Assembly: GCF_004564075.1 (NCBI RefSeq)
Contig: NZ_CP038256.1
Span: 496,001 to 560,000, forward strand
Reading direction: 5' to 3'
Origin: Microbacterium sediminis
GTDB lineage: Bacteria > Actinomycetota > Actinomycetes > Actinomycetales > Microbacteriaceae
Length of the DNA stretch: 64,000 nt
The notes beneath the pieces were generated by a model, which saw only the letters and a list, made by a program, of their open reading frames with translations, made no database searches and was not told where the DNA came from. Position 1 is the stretch's first letter. The number at the start of each line of letters is the position of its first letter. The translations under genes were made by a program, and so were the position numbers. Below are positions 45,116 through 53,135 of this stretch, in pieces.

Positions 45116-46567
45116 TCAGGCGAATACGGCGTCGAGAGTGGCGGGGCGGCCGGCGTCGCGCAGCGCGGTGCGTGCCGCGTGCCAGCCGGGCATGCCGTGC
45201 ACGCCCGGGCCGGGAGGGGTCGACGCGGAGGCGAGGTACACGCCGCGCACCGGCGTGCGCCACGGCACGGCCGACACGACCGGGCGGCGCACGGCCTGGC
45301 GCAGCGTGAACGCCCCGCCGAACACGTCGCCGCCGATCTCGGCCGGGTTCTCGACCTCGCGGCGGGAGGCGGGCACGGCGTGCGAGGCGAGGATGCGATC
45401 GCGGAAGCCCGGCGCGAAGCGCTCGATCTGTCGGATCACGAGCTCCGTGGGGTCCAGCGGCGACCCGTGCGGCACGTGGATGTACGCCCACAGCACGGCC
45501 CTGCCGCGCGGCGCGCGCGTGTCGTCGAGCACCGAGGGCTGCACGGCCAGCACGTACGGGCGCTCCGACACGCGCCCGCGCGCGACGGCGTTCTCGGACG
45601 CCTCGATCTCGGCGCGCGTGCCGCCGACGTGCACGGTCGGCGCGAGCGCCACCTCGGGGTGGGCCCAGGGCACGGGCCCGTCCAGGGCGAAGTCGACCTT
45701 CGCCGCGGCGGCGCCGTAGCGGAACCGGCGCAGCGCGCGGGCGTATCCGGGCGGCACGCCCGGCAGCGTGAGGGCCAGCCGCGGCGACGCATCGAGCAGC
45801 AGCAGATCCCCCGCCGCGGGATCGCCCCAGTCGAGCGCCGCCAGATCGGTGACGCGGTGTGACGTCTCGACGCGTCCGCCGTGCGCGTGCAGGTCCGCGA
45901 CGAGCGCATCGGCGATCGCCTGGGCGCCACCGCGCGGGTACGCCCAGCCGCCGGCGTGCCCGTGCGCGGCCAGCAGCAGCCCGGCCGCCGCGGCCGCCGG
46001 CGAGGGCAGCGGCGCGTTCGCGTGGGCGACCACGCCGGTCAGCAGCGCGTGTGCCGCCTCCGTGCGGAACGATCGCCGCCCGAGGAACGAGCCCGCCTCG
46101 AGCACGCGGAGCCCGAAGCGCGCCGCGGCCACCGGATCCCGCGGCACCCGCAGCAGCTGGTTCCCCGTCGCGTCGACGACGCCGTCGATCCGGCGCGCCA
46201 GCGGCCGCAGCATCGCCCGCCACGCCCGGCCGTCCGCGCCGAGGTCGTCGGCGGTGCGATCGATGTCGCGCCAGGCGATCGCCGCCGCCCCGCCGTCGAG
46301 CGGGTGCGCGTACGAGGCGTCCGGCACGATCCAGTCGACCTGCTGGTCCAGGCCGATCGCGCGGAACACCGGCGAGGCGATCGCGGCGGGGTGCACGGCC
46401 GAGCACACGTCGTGCCGGAAGCCCGGGAGGGTGAGCGCCGCCGTGCGCACCCCGCCGCCGACGTGATGCGACGCCTCGAGCACGGTCACGTCGTAGCCGG
46501 CGCGGGCCAGCGCCGCCGCGGCCGTCAGCCCGTTGGGACCGCTGCCCACCACCGTCGCGCGCGCCAT
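45116..46567 (-). CDS. Phytoene-desaturase-like FAD-dependent oxidoreductase
   Basis: A 483-residue flavoprotein. The N-terminal dinucleotide-binding motif VVGSGPNGLTAAAALARAGYDVTVLEA (Gly8, Gly10, Gly13) begins at residue 6. It continues with GGGVRTAALTLPGFRHD, typical of the CrtI/NDP (NAD(P)-FAD) superfamily. The C-terminal FAD segment is GVYLASASTPPGPGVHGMPGWHAA. No other carotenoid genes are nearby, so a carotenoid role is not supported. ATG at 46567 follows CATGAT (46574-46579) by six bases. It lies seven bases downstream of the interrupted ligase gene on the same strand. Confidence 0.85.
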   Translation of the reverse strand: MARATVVGSGPNGLTAAAALARAGYDVTVLEASHHVGGGVRTAALTLPGFRHDVCSAVHPAAIASPVFRAIGLDQQVDWIVPDASYAHPLDGGAAAIAWRDIDRTADDLGADGRAWRAMLRPLARRIDGVVDATGNQLLRVPRDPVAAARFGLRVLEAGSFLGRRSFRTEAAHALLTGVVAHANAPLPSPAAAAAGLLLAAHGHAGGWAYPRGGAQAIADALVADLHAHGGRVETSHRVTDLAALDWGDPAAGDLLLLDASPRLALTLPGVPPGYARALRRFRYGAAAAKVDFALDGPVPWAHPEVALAPTVHVGGTRAEIEASENAVARGRVSERPYVLAVQPSVLDDTRAPRGRAVLWAYIHVPHGSPLDPTELVIRQIERFAPGFRDRILASHAVPASRREVENPAEIGGDVFGGAFTLRQAVRRPVVSAVPWRTPVRGVYLASASTPPGPGVHGMPGWHAARTALRDAGRPATLDAVFA

Positions 46568-46574
46568 GTGACCA

Positions 46575-47516
46575 TCATGCGCGTTCCAGCACGTCGGCCA
46601 GGTCGTATCGCGCGGGGACCTCGAGCTGCTCGTAGGTGCACGAGCGGGCGTCGCGATCGGGGCGCCACCGCGCGAACTGCACGGTGTGGCGGAACCGCTG
46701 ACCCTCGAGCTGGTCGTAGCGCACCTCCAGCACGCGCTCGGGGCGCAGCCGCACGAACGACACGTCCTTGCCCGAGGAGAAGCGCGATCGGTCGGTCTCG
46801 CCGGTCACGGCCTCTCCGGACGCATCGCGCTCGACGAGCGGCTCCAGCTCGTCCACCAGCTCGAGGCGCCGGCGATCGCTGAACGCCGAGACCCCGCCCA
46901 CGTTGCGCAGCTCGCCGTCGGCGTCGTAGAGGCCCACGAGGATCGATCCCACCCCGCGCCCGCTCTTGTGCACGCGATAGCCCAGCGCCACGACATCGGC
47001 CGTGCGGGCGTGCTTGATCTTGAGCATCGTGCGCTTGCCGGGCGCGTACGGGGCGTCGAGCGGCTTGGCGATCACCCCGTCCAGGCCGGCGCCCTCGAAC
47101 TCGGCGAGCCAGCGCTCGGCCACGGCGGGGTCCCGGGTCGTGCGCGTGAGGTGCAGCGGATGCGGCACGTCGGCGAGCAGCGCCTCCAGGCGGACGCGGC
47201 GCTCGCGCAGCGGCAGGTGCGCGATGTCCTCCTCGCCGTCGACGAGCAGATCGAACGCCACGAGCAGGGCCGGGAACTCGGCCGACAGCTTGGCGATGCG
47301 CGAGGCGGCGGGGTGGATCCGCTGCGAGAGCACCTCCCAGGCCAGCCGCTGCGATCCCGTCTCGCCGATCGGGACGACGATCTCGCCGTCGATCAGGCAG
47401 GGCCGGGGCAGCAGCCGCGGCAGCGCCTCGACGAGCTCGGGGAAGTACGGCGTGAGCGGCTTCGCCCCGCGGGACCCCAGCTCGACGCGCTCGCCGTCCC
47501 ACGAGGCGATCACGCG
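46575..47516 (-). pseudogene. ATP-dependent DNA ligase, C-terminal fragment cut off by element
   Basis: This frame resumes with RVIASWDGERVELGSRGAKPLTPYFPELVEAL and continues through DGEIV, the AFDLLVDGEEDI region, EGLVAK-like GLDGVIAKPL, the KIKH motif and the OB-fold ending WRPDRDARSCTYEQLEV. These are motifs IIIa to VI of a LigD/LigC-type ligase. The nucleotidyl-lysine motif KWDG is missing because it lies on the other fragment at 61214-61321. Bases 47516 (last codon CGC, Arg) and 61214 (codon TTC, Phe) would be adjacent in an intact gene. Upstream codons now read element and IS3 DNA. It should not make an active ligase. Confidence 0.9.
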
Positions 47517-47521
47517 GTACG

Positions 47522-47671
47522 TTGACTGAACTCTTTGACGGTCGTGGCGACCAAGTCGTGCTGGAGTTGGCGCGGTTCCTGTGGGACTGTGCCCTTGTGA
47601 CGAGCAGGCTGAACCGCCCTGGGTTCTGTTCCGATCGCTATGTGAGCGCCGGGGCGGCGTCTCGTGATTGA
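47522..47671 (+). pseudogene. Remnant reading frame at the left end of the element
   Basis: An open frame starts at TTG 47522, inside the terminal repeat, and reads TELFDGRGDQVVLELARFLW then DCALVTSRLNRPGF before a stop at 47669-47671, six bases before the IS3 end. The composition looks like a real protein start. It lies ahead of the recombinase remnant on the same strand, and the IS3 separates them. It may be the recombinase N-terminus or a separate tnp gene. I cannot confirm the family. Confidence 0.4.
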
Positions 47672-47724
47672 TAGTATGAATCGGCCTGACTTTCGTTCCG
47701 TTCTTCAAGTAAGGATGGAACACG

Positions 47725-48030
47725 ATGAACAGGAAGTACTCGCCGGAGATGCGTGAGCGGGCGTTGCGGATGCTCGCGGAGACGCGGCCGTCGCATCCGA
47801 CGATGATGAGCGCGGTCCGGCATGTCGCCGGGCTGCTGGGGATGAGCCCGGAGACGCTGCGGTTGTGGCAGCGCCGCTACGAGGTCGACGCCGGGGTGAA
47901 GCCCGGGTTGACGACGGATGCGGCGGCGGAGATCAAGCGACTGCAGAAGGAGAACGCGGAGCTGCGCAGGGCCAATGAGATCCTCAAGGCTGCGAGCGTG
48001 TTTTTCGCGAAGGAGCTCGACCGCCCCTGA
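47725..48030 (+). CDS. IS3-family transposase OrfA
   Basis: A 101-residue DNA-binding protein of IS3-type elements. The helix-turn-helix (KYSPEMRERALRM...VAGLLGMSPETLRLWQRRYEVD) is followed by a leucine-zipper-like coiled coil (EIKRLQKENAELRRANEILKAASVFF) used for multimerisation. AAGGA lies just upstream of the ATG. The GTTTTTC stretch at 48000-48006 near its end is a plausible -1 slip site for making the OrfAB fusion. Confidence 0.93.
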   Translation: MNRKYSPEMRERALRMLAETRPSHPTMMSAVRHVAGLLGMSPETLRLWQRRYEVDAGVKPGLTTDAAAEIKRLQKENAELRRANEILKAASVFFAKELDRP

Positions 48031-48035
48031 CCGAG

Positions 48036-48962
48036 ATGATCCGGTTCATCGATGAACATCGGGATCGTTTCGGGGTCGAGCTCATCTGCCGAGTGTTGCG
48101 CCCGGCAGTGCAGGGGTTCCTCACCTCCCGCGGCTATCGCGCCGCCGTCGGCCGCGCCCCGTCTGCCCGGCAGCTGAAGGACGAGCTTCTCGTCCCAGAG
48201 GTGGCCCGGCTGCATGCGGAGAACTACGGCGTCTACGGGCGGCGGAAGATGCACGCGCTGATGCGTCGGCAGGGGTGGCAGGTCGGCCGCGACCAGACCG
48301 AACGCCTCATGCGGCTCGCTGGGGTGCGTGGCGTCCGTAAGTCGAAGCGGGTGTTCACGACCCGCCCCGACAAGACGACCGTGCTGCCGAGTGATCTCGT
48401 GAACCGCCGCTTCACCGCGCCGGCGCCCCGGCGGCTCTGGGTCTGCGACGTCACCTACGTCGCGACCTGGAGTGGTTTCGCCTACGTCGCGTTCGTCACC
48501 GACGTCTATTCGAGGCGCATCGTCGGGTGGAACGTCGCGGCGACGCTGCGCTCGGAGATTCTGCCGTTGCAGGCCCTCGACATGGCCGCCTGGAACGTTG
48601 GCGGGCGTCTCGACGGACTCATTCATCACGCGGATCATGGGTCGAATTACACCGCGATGGTCTACACCGAGAGGATCGTCGAACTCGGCGCCGTCCCCTC
48701 GACCGGGACCGTTGGCGACTCGTTCGATAACGCGATGGCGGAGGCCGTGAACAACCTCTACAAGACCGAGCTGATCCGTCAGCGCGGCCCCTGGCGAACG
48801 GTTGAGCAGGTCGAGCTGGCGACTCTCGAGTGGGTGTGGTGGTGGAACAACTCCCGCCTCCACGGCGAGCTCGACATGCGCACCCCGGCAGAGGTTGAGG
48901 AGGCGTACTACGCTGACCAAGAATCAGGCCAGCCGGCACCTGCTGGACAAGCCTCCCGATAG
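48036..48962 (+). CDS. IS3-family transposase OrfB (DDE integrase core)
   Basis: A 308-residue catalytic subunit in the -1 frame relative to OrfA. The HTH_21-like segment YGVYGRRKMHALMRRQGW is followed by the rve core: Asp in LWVCDVTYVAT, Asp in LIHHADHGSNYTA, and Glu in NAMAEAVNNLYKTEL. It ends next to the right inverted repeat. The open frame continues upstream of ATG 48036 to at least 48003, as expected if it is normally made by frameshift from OrfA. It looks intact. Confidence 0.93.
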   Translation: MIRFIDEHRDRFGVELICRVLRPAVQGFLTSRGYRAAVGRAPSARQLKDELLVPEVARLHAENYGVYGRRKMHALMRRQGWQVGRDQTERLMRLAGVRGVRKSKRVFTTRPDKTTVLPSDLVNRRFTAPAPRRLWVCDVTYVATWSGFAYVAFVTDVYSRRIVGWNVAATLRSEILPLQALDMAAWNVGGRLDGLIHHADHGSNYTAMVYTERIVELGAVPSTGTVGDSFDNAMAEAVNNLYKTELIRQRGPWRTVEQVELATLEWVWWWNNSRLHGELDMRTPAEVEEAYYADQESGQPAPAGQASR

Positions 48963-48984
48963 GAACGAAAGTCAGGCCGATTCA

Positions 48985-49656
48985 AAGGTCTTCAGCGACC
49001 CCCTGCCCCATCTGTTCGCCCGCCTCGTCGGTGCCAGGCAGGAGGTGCTGTCGATGGCATACATCCGCAAGATCCTGCACCAAATCGCGACTCGCGCGGG
49101 CACCTCAGACGCTGGCGCGCCTGTGCACTTCACTCCGCACGACTTCCGCCGCCTGTTCAGCACCGACCTCGTCGGCAGCGGGCTCCCGATGCACATCGTC
49201 GCCTCACTCCTCGGGCACCTCAACCTCGAAACGACCCGCGGATACACCGCAGTCTTCCCGGAAGAAGTCGTTCAAGCGCACCAGGCCTTCATCGAACGGC
49301 GTCGGGGCGCGCGACCCGAGGGCGAGTTCCGACAGGCGACGGAGGCGGAGTGGGGCGACTTCGAGCAGCACTTCCTGCTGCGCAAGGTCGCGCTCGGCGA
49401 CTGTCACCGGCCGTACGCGACGCCGTGCGTGCACGAAAGCGCGTGCGCGAAATGCCGCTTCCTGGACGTGGACCCGCGACAGAGCCCGCGCCTTGAAGAG
49501 ATGGCGGTCAACGCCGAGGGACGTCTCGAGGAAGCCAGACGGCACGTCTGGCTCGGCGAGGTAGCCGCCCTCGAGGAGAGCTTGGTGCACATCCGTCGAC
49601 GCCGAGACGAGGCTCTTGCCAAGCAGCGCGCCAGCGAAGCGGTTCCGGGCAGCTGA
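48985..49656 (+). pseudogene. Tyrosine recombinase, C-terminal fragment
   Basis: About 223 residues remain of a phage-integrase-type recombinase. The box II part HFTPHDFRRLFSTDLV supplies His-x-x-Arg, and LLGHLNLETTRGYTAVF supplies the second His and the nucleophile Tyr. The box I Arg and the catalytic Lys are gone with the N-terminal half, replaced by the IS3. The long C-terminal extension has a Cys/His cluster (GDCHRPYATPCVHESACAKC), as in large recombinases of Tn554-like or actinobacterial elements. It presumably inserted the element, but cannot excise it now unless supplied in trans. Confidence 0.85.
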
Positions 49657-49696
49657 GTATCGCGACGAAAGCTGCAGATGCGGCCAGGATGTTTCC

Positions 49697-50833
49697 ATGG
49701 ACCTGCCAGTGATGCCGCCCGTAGCGCCGATGCTCGCTAAAGCGGTCTCGTCGATCCCCGATCTGGGGCACGTCGAGCCCAAATGGGATGGATTCAGGAC
49801 CATAGTCTTCCGCGACGGCGACGAGATCATCCTTGGCAGCCGCAACGAGAAGCCCATGACCCGCTATTTCCCCGAGCTGGTCGAGGCACTGAAGAACACG
49901 ACGCCCGAACGGTGCGTGCTGGACGGAGAGATCGTCATCATCCGCGGTGAGCGGTTGGACTTCGATCTGCTGCAGCAACGCATTCACCCTGCAGCCAGCC
50001 GCGTCAAGCTTCTGGCTGCGCAATCGCCGGCATCCTTCATCGCGTTCGACCTCCTCGCCGAGGAGGACGACGACCTCATGGCGCTTCCTTTTGGAGAGCG
50101 CCGTCAGCGGCTCGAGGATGCGCTCGTCGATGCCGACGCTCCCATCCACCTGACCCCGAAGATGTCCGAGCTCTCCCGCGCGCAGGACTGGTTCACCCGG
50201 TTCGAGGGCGCTGGATTGGATGGTGTCGTCGCCAAGCCGCTCGATGCCGTGTACCAGCCGGATAAGCGAGTGATGTTCAAGGTGAAGCACGAGCGCACAG
50301 CCGACTGCGTGGTCGCCGGTTACAGGCTTCACAAGAGCTCGACACCGAGCAAGCCGCTCCTCGGGTCACTCCTGCTCGGACTGTACGACGGCGGGCGACT
50401 CCAGCATGTTGGCGTCTCCGCTTCGTTCACGACAGCGCGGCGGGCGGCGCTGATCGAGGAACTGAAGCACCTGGAGGCCGGCACGGACGACCATCCGTGG
50501 GTGCAGCCCGGCGCTGCTGGAACTGCGACGGAAGACCGGATGCCGGGCACTCAAAGCCGGTGGAGCCAGGGCAAAGACCTCTCCTTCGTCCCGCTTCGCC
50601 CCGAACTGGTCGTCGAAGTGGCGTACGACCACATGCAGGGAGACCGGTTCCGACACACGGCCAGGTTCCGGCGGTGGCGTCCGGACCGAGACCCGACGAC
50701 ATGCACGTACGAGCAGCTCGAGAAGCCGGTCGATTTTCGCCTCACGGAGGTGCTTAACACCACCTGGCTATGTCAACCGGATACGAGACCGTTGTGTCGG
50801 TCTGATTCGAGACCACCTCGGGCGCGGCGTTGA
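49697..50833 (+). CDS. ATP-dependent DNA ligase carried by the element
   Basis: A 378-residue ligase of the same type as the split chromosomal one. The adenylated lysine is Lys29 in EPKWDGFR. LGSRNEKPMTRYFPELVEAL, VLDGEIVI, FIAFDLLAEEDDD, GLDGVVAKPL, VMFKVKHERTADC and the OB-fold ending WRPDRDPTTCTYEQLEK follow. All nucleotidyltransferase motifs are present. ATG at 49697 follows the recombinase stop by 40 bases. The last 23 residues after LTEVLN (TWLCQPDTRP...) have no match in the sister ligase and may be read-through into foreign sequence. It can plausibly replace the function lost by insertion. Confidence 0.9.
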   Translation: MDLPVMPPVAPMLAKAVSSIPDLGHVEPKWDGFRTIVFRDGDEIILGSRNEKPMTRYFPELVEALKNTTPERCVLDGEIVIIRGERLDFDLLQQRIHPAASRVKLLAAQSPASFIAFDLLAEEDDDLMALPFGERRQRLEDALVDADAPIHLTPKMSELSRAQDWFTRFEGAGLDGVVAKPLDAVYQPDKRVMFKVKHERTADCVVAGYRLHKSSTPSKPLLGSLLLGLYDGGRLQHVGVSASFTTARRAALIEELKHLEAGTDDHPWVQPGAAGTATEDRMPGTQSRWSQGKDLSFVPLRPELVVEVAYDHMQGDRFRHTARFRRWRPDRDPTTCTYEQLEKPVDFRLTEVLNTTWLCQPDTRPLCRSDSRPPRARR

Positions 50834-50869
50834 CCATCATCCGAGTTCATCGAGGTCCCACCGCGGGAG

Positions 50870-52282
50870 TCAGGCGGCCGGTCGGGTTGCGTCGGGTAGC
50901 GCCGACCATGCGGCGTAGCTGCCCTCTAGTTCGGCGATGTCGTAGCCGGCCCGCCGCAGGGCACTCGCGGTGACGCTGTTGCGGACACCGCTCTGGCAGT
51001 AAGTCACGATGGTGCCGGTCTCAGGCAGTCCGTCGGTGTGCCACATGACGCGACCGCCGGACATCTGGTCGGCGCCGGGGATGTGGCCGGCGGCGAACTC
51101 CGTCCGGTTGCGCACATCCAGCAGAAGCGCGCGATCGATCTGACCGAGCCGATCCGGCGCGACAGTCTTGGGACGCACCAATGAAAGACCCTCGATGGTC
51201 GTGATGAAGCCTTGTACGTTGTCGATGCCGACCCGGATGAGGTGGTCGCGGATCCGCTCTGCGGCGGCCCGGGAGTCGGCCAGCAACACGAGGGGCCGGA
51301 ACTCGGTTTCGGGGTCGTAGACCCACGATCCGTAGGTGGCCGCTTTGGCTTCGCCCGGCACGTTCAGCGAACGCGCGACCGTTCCTTCGTGCACCTGACT
51401 GTGATGACGGGTGTCGACGAAGATCACCCGATCCTCTGCCAGGGCGACGAGCAGCTCGGCTGTCGTGTACTCGCTCAGCGTCGGCAACTCTCCGATCACG
51501 GCCGGTCCCACACGATTCTGTGTCTTCATCCGCGCGAAGTAGGCGTGGGCATCAGGCTGGTCGCTCAGCAGCGCCTCGACGAAGCCCTGCTCGTCGTCGT
51601 TGGCGAGGTACGAACCCCACCAGGAGAAGCGACGCTCGTACCCGACCGTGGAGGCGGCGATCGCTCCCAGCGCCTTTCCGCAGGCGGATCCGGATCCGTG
51701 CGCGGGAAGCACCTGCACGTAGTCGGGAAGTGTGAGGAAGTGATCGCGCAGGCTCGCGAACAGTGCGTGGGCGCCTGCGAAGCGGGTGTCTACGCCTCCG
51801 GCTGCCTCGTCGAGCAGGTCGGGCCGGCCGACGTCTCCGACGAAGACGAAGTCGCCCGTGAGCATGTAGCCGGGTTCGTTGGTCTGAGCGCCGTCGGTGA
51901 TGAGGAAGGACAGGTGCTCGGGAGTGTGTCCGGGGGTGTGAACGGCTTCCAGCGTGACGTTCCCCAGCGTGATCTGGTGACCGTGCTTCATGCGCACGGC
52001 GGTGTCGAAGCCTGCCCCATACGTCCAGTCCGGGCCGCCCTCGTCGGATACGTACGCGGTCGCGCCGGTGTGCGCAGCGAGCTCGCGCGTGCCGGACAGG
52101 TAGTCGGCATGGATGTGCGTCTCGGTCACTGCGACGATGCGCATGCCGTGCTTGCCGGCGAGATCCAGATAAGCGCCGATATCGCGTCGTGGGTCCACCA
52201 CGACGGCCTCGCCGCTGCGCTGGCAGCCGATCAGGTAGCTGGCCTGTGCGAGGTCTTCGTCGTAGATGCGCTCAAGCAGCAT
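50870..52282 (-). CDS. Persulfide dioxygenase-rhodanese fusion (CstB-like)
   Basis: A 470-residue protein. The metallo-beta-lactamase domain (1-240) has the iron-binding motif ETHIHADYLSG, a later HTPGHTPEH and TGDFVFVGDVGRPDL, as in ETHE1/CstB persulfide dioxygenases. A first rhodanese-like domain (about 265-360) lacks the active Cys (VLLADSRAA), while the second ends with YCQSGVR (active Cys). This MBL, dead rhodanese, live rhodanese order matches staphylococcal CstB, which oxidises persulfide and makes thiosulfate. ATG at 52282 has AAAGGAG upstream. It is last in the four-gene minus operon controlled by the CstR-like site. Confidence 0.92.
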   Translation of the reverse strand: MLLERIYDEDLAQASYLIGCQRSGEAVVVDPRRDIGAYLDLAGKHGMRIVAVTETHIHADYLSGTRELAAHTGATAYVSDEGGPDWTYGAGFDTAVRMKHGHQITLGNVTLEAVHTPGHTPEHLSFLITDGAQTNEPGYMLTGDFVFVGDVGRPDLLDEAAGGVDTRFAGAHALFASLRDHFLTLPDYVQVLPAHGSGSACGKALGAIAASTVGYERRFSWWGSYLANDDEQGFVEALLSDQPDAHAYFARMKTQNRVGPAVIGELPTLSEYTTAELLVALAEDRVIFVDTRHHSQVHEGTVARSLNVPGEAKAATYGSWVYDPETEFRPLVLLADSRAAAERIRDHLIRVGIDNVQGFITTIEGLSLVRPKTVAPDRLGQIDRALLLDVRNRTEFAAGHIPGADQMSGGRVMWHTDGLPETGTIVTYCQSGVRNSVTASALRRAGYDIAELEGSYAAWSALPDATRPAA

Positions 52283-52312
52283 CGCGATCGCTCCTTTCCT
52301 CGTGATCCGTGA

Positions 52313-52429
52313 TCAGTTGCATGAGCAGCGCTCGTTCTCGGGGACTCCTGCGAGGGCCTGCTCGATGTGCTGGCCGCAGCCGTCCCACGTGGGCTTGCCG
52401 CACGCAGGGCAGATGATTCGTGCGCACAT
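52313..52429 (-). CDS. Tiny Cys-rich protein (CPxCGKxTWxGCGQH family)
   Basis: Thirty-eight residues: MCARIICPACGKPTW then DGCGQHIEQAL and a CSC end. Two CxxC-like pairs and a His could bind a metal or be a persulfide acceptor. AAAGGA lies five bases before ATG 52429. A longer frame upstream is unlikely to be used. It lies between thioredoxin and the CstB-like gene in a sulfur operon, and a second member of the same family occurs at 52845. Confidence 0.75.
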   Translation of the reverse strand: MCARIICPACGKPTWDGCGQHIEQALAGVPENERCSCN

Positions 52430-52466
52430 GGTGTTCCTTTCGGGGCTCTTAGTCTGTGTGAGTTGG

Positions 52467-52829
52467 TTAGGCGGTGCGCTGCGCGAGCTGCCGGTGAACC
52501 TCGTCCATGTCGAGTTCACGCGCCTTCTGGATCAGCAGCTCGAGTTGCGGTGTCGGGAGCGCGCCGGGCTGGGAGTACACGAGCACTCCGTCGCGGAACA
52601 CCATGAGCGTCGGGATCGAGGTGATGCGGTTAGCCGCCGAGAGTTCAGGCTCAGCCTCGGTGTCGACCTTTGCGAACACCACGTCGCGGTGGCGGTTCGA
52701 GGCGGACTCGAACACGGGCGCGAAGGCGCGGCACGGGCCGCACCAGGCAGCCCAGAAGTCCACGAGCACGATGCCGGTGGCGGTGACGGTGCTCTCGAAC
52801 GTCTCAGCAGTCAGGTTCTTTGTAGGCAT
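52467..52829 (-). CDS. trxA: Thioredoxin
   Basis: A 120-residue thioredoxin with the dithiol active site WCGPC in VDFWAAWCGPCRAF and the cis-Pro loop SIPTLMVF. The C-terminal helix is extended (LLIQKARELDMDEVHRQLAQ). It should reduce disulfides or persulfides in the cytosol; in this operon it probably recycles the persulfide enzymes. ATG at 52829 has GGAGG seven bases upstream. It is distinct from the poorer thioredoxin-like gene at 573. Confidence 0.93.
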   Translation of the reverse strand: MPTKNLTAETFESTVTATGIVLVDFWAAWCGPCRAFAPVFESASNRHRDVVFAKVDTEAEPELSAANRITSIPTLMVFRDGVLVYSQPGALPTPQLELLIQKARELDMDEVHRQLAQRTA

Positions 52830-52844
52830 GCGCGTCCTCCGACC

Positions 52845-53030
52845 TCAGCGTCCGAACAGGCGTGACCAGAACCCGCCGCGGTTCGCCTGTGCCGCCTCCA
52901 GCTCCGCGGCGGTGTGCTGACCACCGCACCAGTCGGAGCTCGCGACGCTGCTCTTCACCGCCGCGACATGCTGGCCGCAGCCGGCCCATGTCGTCTTGCC
53001 GCACGTGCGGCACATCACTGCTCGGCACAT
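52845..53030 (-). CDS. Small Cys-rich protein (CRTCGKTTWAGCGQH family)
   Basis: A 61-residue paralogue of the 38-residue protein downstream: MCRAVMCRTCGKTTW, then AGCGQHVAAV, with an added tail (DWCGGQHTAAELEAAQANRGGFWSRLFGR) that carries a third Cys motif. It is the first gene of the minus sulfur operon, directly behind the CstR-type operators. It may bind metal or carry sulfane sulfur; no function is established to my knowledge. Confidence 0.72.
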   Translation of the reverse strand: MCRAVMCRTCGKTTWAGCGQHVAAVKSSVASSDWCGGQHTAAELEAAQANRGGFWSRLFGR

Positions 53031-53047
53031 CTGCGCACCCCTTCGCT

Positions 53048-53063
53048 ATACCCGGGGGAGTAT
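53048..53063. promoter_or_regulatory. CsoR/CstR-type operator, operon-proximal
   Basis: ATACCCGGGGGAGTAT, an imperfect G/C-tract palindrome flanked by AT ends, nearest the minus-strand sulfur operon. It resembles the better site at 53084-53099. Confidence 0.7.
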
Positions 53064-53083
53064 TCGCCGCCGGTAGCCCAACT

Positions 53084-53099
53084 ATACCCCCGGGGGTAT
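53084..53099. promoter_or_regulatory. CsoR/CstR-type operator, perfect palindrome
   Basis: ATACCCCCGGGGGTAT, a perfect 16-bp palindrome, the classic CsoR-family site. It immediately precedes TATGCT (53097-53102), a likely -10 for the repressor gene, so binding would block its transcription. Confidence 0.85.
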
Positions 53100-53135
53100 G
53101 CTGGTTGTCAACTCGGGCTCACGAAAGGACCTCTC

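Larger units (their letters stand above)
47677..48984 (+). mobile_element. IS3-family element with perfect 23-bp inverted repeats
   Basis: Bases 47677-47699 (TGAATCGGCCTGACTTTC...) are exactly complementary to 48962-48984. The 1,308-bp element encodes orfA and orfB in overlapping frames. The flanks (AGTA before, AAGG after) do not match, so there is no target duplication. That suggests a deletion or recombination at one end after insertion, which would explain the missing part of the recombinase gene. Confidence 0.93.

Noticed and set aside
50755..50869. Possible extra insertion sequence after the carried ligase
   Set aside because: GAGACC-rich repeats hint at an IS end, but there is no matching partner or transposase, so it is not called as a feature.
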